From assembly GCF_005049105.1 (NCBI RefSeq), contig NZ_SUKA01000011.1:1-64000 (forward strand): 64,000 nt of DNA. The letters are read 5' to 3'. The notes beneath the pieces are model-generated. The model was not told the DNA's origin. It ran no database searches and saw nothing but the letters and a program-made list of their open reading frames with translations. Numbering within the stretch: position 1 is the stretch's first letter; every line of letters starts with the position of its first letter. Shown here piece by piece: positions 60,990 to 64,000 of this stretch. This DNA is from Sphingobacterium alkalisoli (GTDB taxonomy: Bacteria; Bacteroidota; Bacteroidia; Sphingobacteriales; Sphingobacteriaceae). The translations under genes were made by a program, and so were the position numbers.

Positions 60990-62240
60990 TTAATTTCTAT
61001 TGAATACCTCTTCTCCATTTTTCCACACGGCTGTCGGCTGCAATGCCCCCTGTCGATAGGTTATATGTTGATAATTATCTGCTTCATAGATTACGAAGTC
61101 AGCCAATAATCCTGGTACTAGGCGCCCTCTATCGCTTAAATTCAGGGCTTTTGCTGCCCGAAATGTTACCGCGGCAAGCACCTCAGCATTTGTTAACTTT
61201 TGCATTGTAGCCAAAAAGCTTGCAGACGCGATCAGCTGTCCCATAGGCGCTGACCCAGGGTTCCAATCTGTTGCAATTGCCAAACTGGCTCCTGCGTCCA
61301 ACAATTTTCGAGCAGGAGCAAATGCGCAACCAAGACCCAACGAAGCCGCGGGTAATGCTACGGCAACTACATTTGACTTGGCCAAAAGCGCTATTTCACG
61401 ATCTGTAGACGCTTCTAGATGATCTGCCGAAACAGCATTAAAGTCTACAGCGATTTGTGACCCTGATGGGCTGAACTGATCGGCATGTACCGTGATATCG
61501 AAACCCATATTTTGTGCTTCCGTAAAATAGGGTCGTATCTGCTGTGCTGTAAACGCACTTCGTTCAACAAATGCATCGATTCGATTTGTCAAGCCTTCCG
61601 CTATCAACAGCGGGAATAACCGTTCAACGATGTCCACCAGGTAATCTTCGGCCTTACCGATATAGTCTTTGGGAAGCATATGGGCTGCTAAACAAGTTGC
61701 AATTAAATCAGCCTTGCTTTGCTTATTGGCCAATGCTATCGCGCGCAAAGTTTTTAGCTCTTCCTCGACACTGAGACCATAGCCGCTCTTTACTTCCACC
61801 GTTGTCACACCTTGCTTAATTAATTCACTGGATCTCGCCATCGTTGCATCCACTAAATGCTGCAAATGACAGTTTCTGGTATGCATTACTGTATTCCAAA
61901 TCCCCCCCCCTGATTCCGCAATTTCTAAATAAGAGCTACCTCCATTACGCATCGCAAAATCGTTAGCACGATCACCTCCAAAAGCAATATGCGTATGGCA
62001 ATCTATATAAGAAGGCAGGGCTAAACAGTCTTTTTTCAACTTATGAACTTGTATATTTTTTGGAATGACTAACGTTAAATCGTCAAATTTTGCAATCTCC
62101 TTAATCTTATTACCCCTTATCCAAATTCCAGCATGTTCAACGATCTCCAATTGGCTGTCCAACAGCGCTCCTTTATCTGGTAGATTACGCATGGTCAACA
62201 ATTGCTTAAAGGGCCCTATTAATATCTCCTTTTGTTTCAT
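60990..62240 (-). CDS. hutI: Imidazolonepropionase
   Basis: 416 aa amidohydrolase. Opens the imidazolone ring to give formimidoylglutamate. Metal site LPSYIDCHTHIAFGGDRAND near residue 78, EVKSGYGLSVEEELKTLRAI near 150, DITVHADQFSPSGSQIAVD near 245, SADHLEASTDREI and LAIATDWNPGSAPMGQLIAS near 325. It starts 2 bp after the hutH stop. Confidence 0.96.
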   Translation of the reverse strand: MKQKEILIGPFKQLLTMRNLPDKGALLDSQLEIVEHAGIWIRGNKIKEIAKFDDLTLVIPKNIQVHKLKKDCLALPSYIDCHTHIAFGGDRANDFAMRNGGSSYLEIAESGGGIWNTVMHTRNCHLQHLVDATMARSSELIKQGVTTVEVKSGYGLSVEEELKTLRAIALANKQSKADLIATCLAAHMLPKDYIGKAEDYLVDIVERLFPLLIAEGLTNRIDAFVERSAFTAQQIRPYFTEAQNMGFDITVHADQFSPSGSQIAVDFNAVSADHLEASTDREIALLAKSNVVAVALPAASLGLGCAFAPARKLLDAGASLAIATDWNPGSAPMGQLIASASFLATMQKLTNAEVLAAVTFRAAKALNLSDRGRLVPGLLADFVIYEADNYQHITYRQGALQPTAVWKNGEEVFNRN

Positions 62241-62242
62241 TC

Positions 62243-63811
62243 TTAAAAATGTTCAAAATATTCAACTCCATTGCCAAATACACCCACATTGTGCGAGGTA
62301 GCAGCATCCTTAGCTATATCGATAAGCGTTCCAGACTTTATCATCTGTAAAGCCACATCTAAAAGTTCTTGCATGGATTGATCCTCTTCTATATGTGGTA
62401 TATGCTTACGAATGTGTTGATGAATAGCCTCGATTATCGGAGTAGACTGAAGGGGGTAATGATAGTCTTTTGCCTGCGATGCGCATAGCAATTCAATACT
62501 CAATATCTTTTCTACGTTATCGATCACCTGTAACAACTTTCGTCCCGAAATGGATCCCATACTCACATGATCTTCTTGCCCCATCGATGTCGGAATACTA
62601 TCGGCACTAGCAGGGAAACATAGACCCTTGTTTTCACTTGCTAGTGCTGCCGTAGTATATTGCAAGATCATAAAACCTGAATTAAGTCCCGTTGCCTTCA
62701 TTAATAAGCGTGGGACACCGTTTGTTTGGCCTTCGAGCGACAAATAGACCCGTCGATCCGAAACATTGCCCAACTCTGAAACCGCCAATGTAGCATAATC
62801 TAAAGGTAGTGCTAGAGGCTGTCCATGAAAATTCCCGCCACTTATTGTCAATTGGCTATTAACAATAACGGGATTGTCGGTGACGGAATTGATTTCAGTT
62901 TCTACAATCTCCTTGAAATGTAGCCAGGCATTTCTAGAAGCACCATGTATCTGAGGTATACATCGCAGTGAGTAAGGGTCTTGAACCCGTGTACAATTTT
63001 TGTGGGACTCTAATATGTCAGATCCTTTCAACAGGTTATAAATCGTAGAAGCGACATACGTGTTTCCTTTATAAGGCCGCAATTGGTGCAGTTCGGGATA
63101 GAATGGTTTTATTGAGCCGTTCAGCCCCTCGAGCATGAGTGTAGCAATTAAATCTGCATTATTCATCAATCTATTCATATCTACGACAGCCCTTACGCCA
63201 TGGGCTGCCATAAACTGTGTTCCATTGATGAGCGCCAGACCTTCCTTAGCACCTAGTGTTATAGGTGCTATGCCAAATGATTCTAGTACGGAGGATACGT
63301 CGACCACTTCGCCTTCAAAAAACACTTTTCCTAAACCAATTAATGGCAAAAAGAGATGTGATAACGGAGCCAAATCACCTGATGCCCCCACAGAGCCCTG
63401 TTTGGGTACTACGGGAATTACGTCGTGTTCAATGTGCCAAATAATGCGTTCGAGCGTACTCAATTGTACACCAGAAAACCCTTTTGCCAAAGCATGCACC
63501 TTCAGGATCAACATCAATTTAGAAAGTTCTTTATCGATAGGCTCTCCAACTCCCACTGCATGGCTCTTTAAAATATTTTCTTGCAGTTTTCGCGTATCAT
63601 ATGTATCGATAAGTGTTGTACATAGCGGTCCGAATCCGGTATTGATTCCATATACAACTTTACCTGCATCAACAATTTCTTGGACATACGCTGTACTTTG
63701 ATTTATTTCTTGTCTCGTTGCATCTATCAATATACCTTTAACTTTACCATGTCCAATAGCTAATGCCAACGAACTGGTCATTGTATCCTTACCGTATTTA
63801 AATGTGTTCAT
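62243..63811 (-). CDS. hutH: Histidine ammonia-lyase
   Basis: 522 aa. Deaminates histidine to urocanate. The self-made MIO cofactor comes from the ASG triad in VPKQGSVGASGDLAPLSHLF. Other motifs: VYGINTGFGPLCTTLI, GLALINGTQFMAAHGVRAV, KGNTYVASTIYNLLKGSDIL and VTDNPVIVNSQLTISGGNFH followed by GQPLALPLDY. First gene of the minus-strand operon hutH-hutI-hutU-hutG, with gaps of 2 and 6 bp and a 1 bp overlap. Divergent from the LysR-type gene. Confidence 0.97.
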   Translation of the reverse strand: MNTFKYGKDTMTSSLALAIGHGKVKGILIDATRQEINQSTAYVQEIVDAGKVVYGINTGFGPLCTTLIDTYDTRKLQENILKSHAVGVGEPIDKELSKLMLILKVHALAKGFSGVQLSTLERIIWHIEHDVIPVVPKQGSVGASGDLAPLSHLFLPLIGLGKVFFEGEVVDVSSVLESFGIAPITLGAKEGLALINGTQFMAAHGVRAVVDMNRLMNNADLIATLMLEGLNGSIKPFYPELHQLRPYKGNTYVASTIYNLLKGSDILESHKNCTRVQDPYSLRCIPQIHGASRNAWLHFKEIVETEINSVTDNPVIVNSQLTISGGNFHGQPLALPLDYATLAVSELGNVSDRRVYLSLEGQTNGVPRLLMKATGLNSGFMILQYTTAALASENKGLCFPASADSIPTSMGQEDHVSMGSISGRKLLQVIDNVEKILSIELLCASQAKDYHYPLQSTPIIEAIHQHIRKHIPHIEEDQSMQELLDVALQMIKSGTLIDIAKDAATSHNVGVFGNGVEYFEHF

Positions 63812-63829
63812 CGTTTGTACTGTTTAATT

Positions 63830-63837
63830 CAAATTTA
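63830..63837 (-). promoter_or_regulatory. hut operon -7 box
   Basis: On the minus strand TAAATTTG matches TAnnTTTG exactly, 18 bp before the hutH ATG. The -33 region lacks a good TTG, consistent with a promoter that needs an activator. Confidence 0.5.
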
Positions 63838-63870
63838 CCTGCTATATTTGATAATTAGTAATACCATTTT

Positions 63871-63885
63871 TATCAACAATTGATA
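63871..63885. promoter_or_regulatory. Candidate LysR-type operator
   Basis: TATCAA-CAA-TTGATA, a 6-bp dyad with T-N11-A spacing, lies in the hutH/LysR intergenic region. It is about 35-40 bp upstream of the hut -7 box and 3 bp before the regulator's ATG. Position suits both activation of hut and autorepression. Confidence 0.6.
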
Positions 63886-63888
63886 ACC

Positions 63889-64000
63889 ATGAATTATCAG
63901 ATAGAATTAAGACACCTTATATATTTCCAGACACTAGCAGAAGAATTACATTTTCGTAAGGCAGCGGAAAGATTGTTTATTTCACAGCCGGGACTTACAC
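63889..64000 (+). CDS. LysR-type transcriptional regulator, partial at right edge
   Basis: ATG at 63889-63891, open to the end (37 codons). IELRHLIYFQTLAEELHFRK and AAERLFISQPGLT form the first helices of a LysR winged helix-turn-helix. Divergent from hutH, so probably its regulator. Effector domain lies outside the window. Confidence 0.88.
   Translation, partial: MNYQIELRHLIYFQTLAEELHFRKAAERLFISQPGLT

Noticed and set aside
1-64000. CRISPR arrays, tRNA/rRNA genes, complete IS elements, prophage
   Set aside because: I found no spaced direct-repeat arrays, no cloverleaf or rRNA sequence, and no intact transposase or integrase. The fibre-like proteins have Sec signals and no phage structural or lysis genes beside them, so a prophage is unlikely.

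Overview
The window looks like a chromosomal segment of a Bacteroidota bacterium, most likely of the family Sphingobacteriaceae. This is an inference from gene content and promoter style: promoters resembling TTG-N17..21-TAnnTTTG, a PorD-type (DUF4835) type IX secretion gene beside recN, RHS proteins with a DUF6443-like N-terminus, a split transketolase, and a histidine-utilisation operon with a long (670 aa) urocanate hydratase. I saw no tRNA, rRNA, CRISPR array or intact insertion sequence.

Positions 1-32,880 are an accessory region almost entirely on the minus strand. It holds two complete, paralogous polymorphic-toxin loci and the debris of several others. Read in the direction of transcription, each complete locus starts with a repeated AT-rich leader/promoter element. 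A run of secreted tail-fibre-like proteins follows, with variable heads and a near-constant C-terminal shaft/coiled-coil module. Next come a ~1,070 aa exported protein and a ~1,130 aa DUF6443/RHS protein separated by only 3 bp, and then a small gene that is probably an immunity protein. Locus A (15546 to 5020) ends in a metallopeptidase-like HEADH tip. Locus B (32508 to 21500) ends in a tip resembling a permuted papain-like hydrolase.

Between and after these loci lie a third, 5'-truncated RHS gene (18785-21067), a decayed HExxH tip (16001-16320), an RHS core with a nonsense codon (21147-21490), fragments of tail-fibre genes, and a tail of displaced RHS tips with small lipoprotein, membrane or soluble genes (1-5616). 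RHS cores are GC-rich and tips and immunity candidates are AT-rich, which fits repeated tip exchange. The proposal that tail-fibre-like proteins and two-part RHS proteins form one exported system is my inference.

Positions 32,881-64,000 are an ordinary core region: recN and porD; a divergent SprT-like gene, an M28 peptidase and a membrane protein; a PL1-type pectate lyase; a two-subunit transketolase followed closely by an ECF sigma factor, a repeat-containing putative anti-sigma factor and a small Spy/CpxP-like protein; a class III aminotransferase; an SGNH hydrolase; a PiT phosphate transporter with a PhoU-like tail; a MITE-like repeat; mtaB; thyA-folA; ddl; a PASTA protein and mltG; a thioesterase; a BrkB-type membrane protein; rpsA with a clear promoter and terminator; and the hutHIUG operon diverging from a LysR-type regulator that is cut by the right edge.
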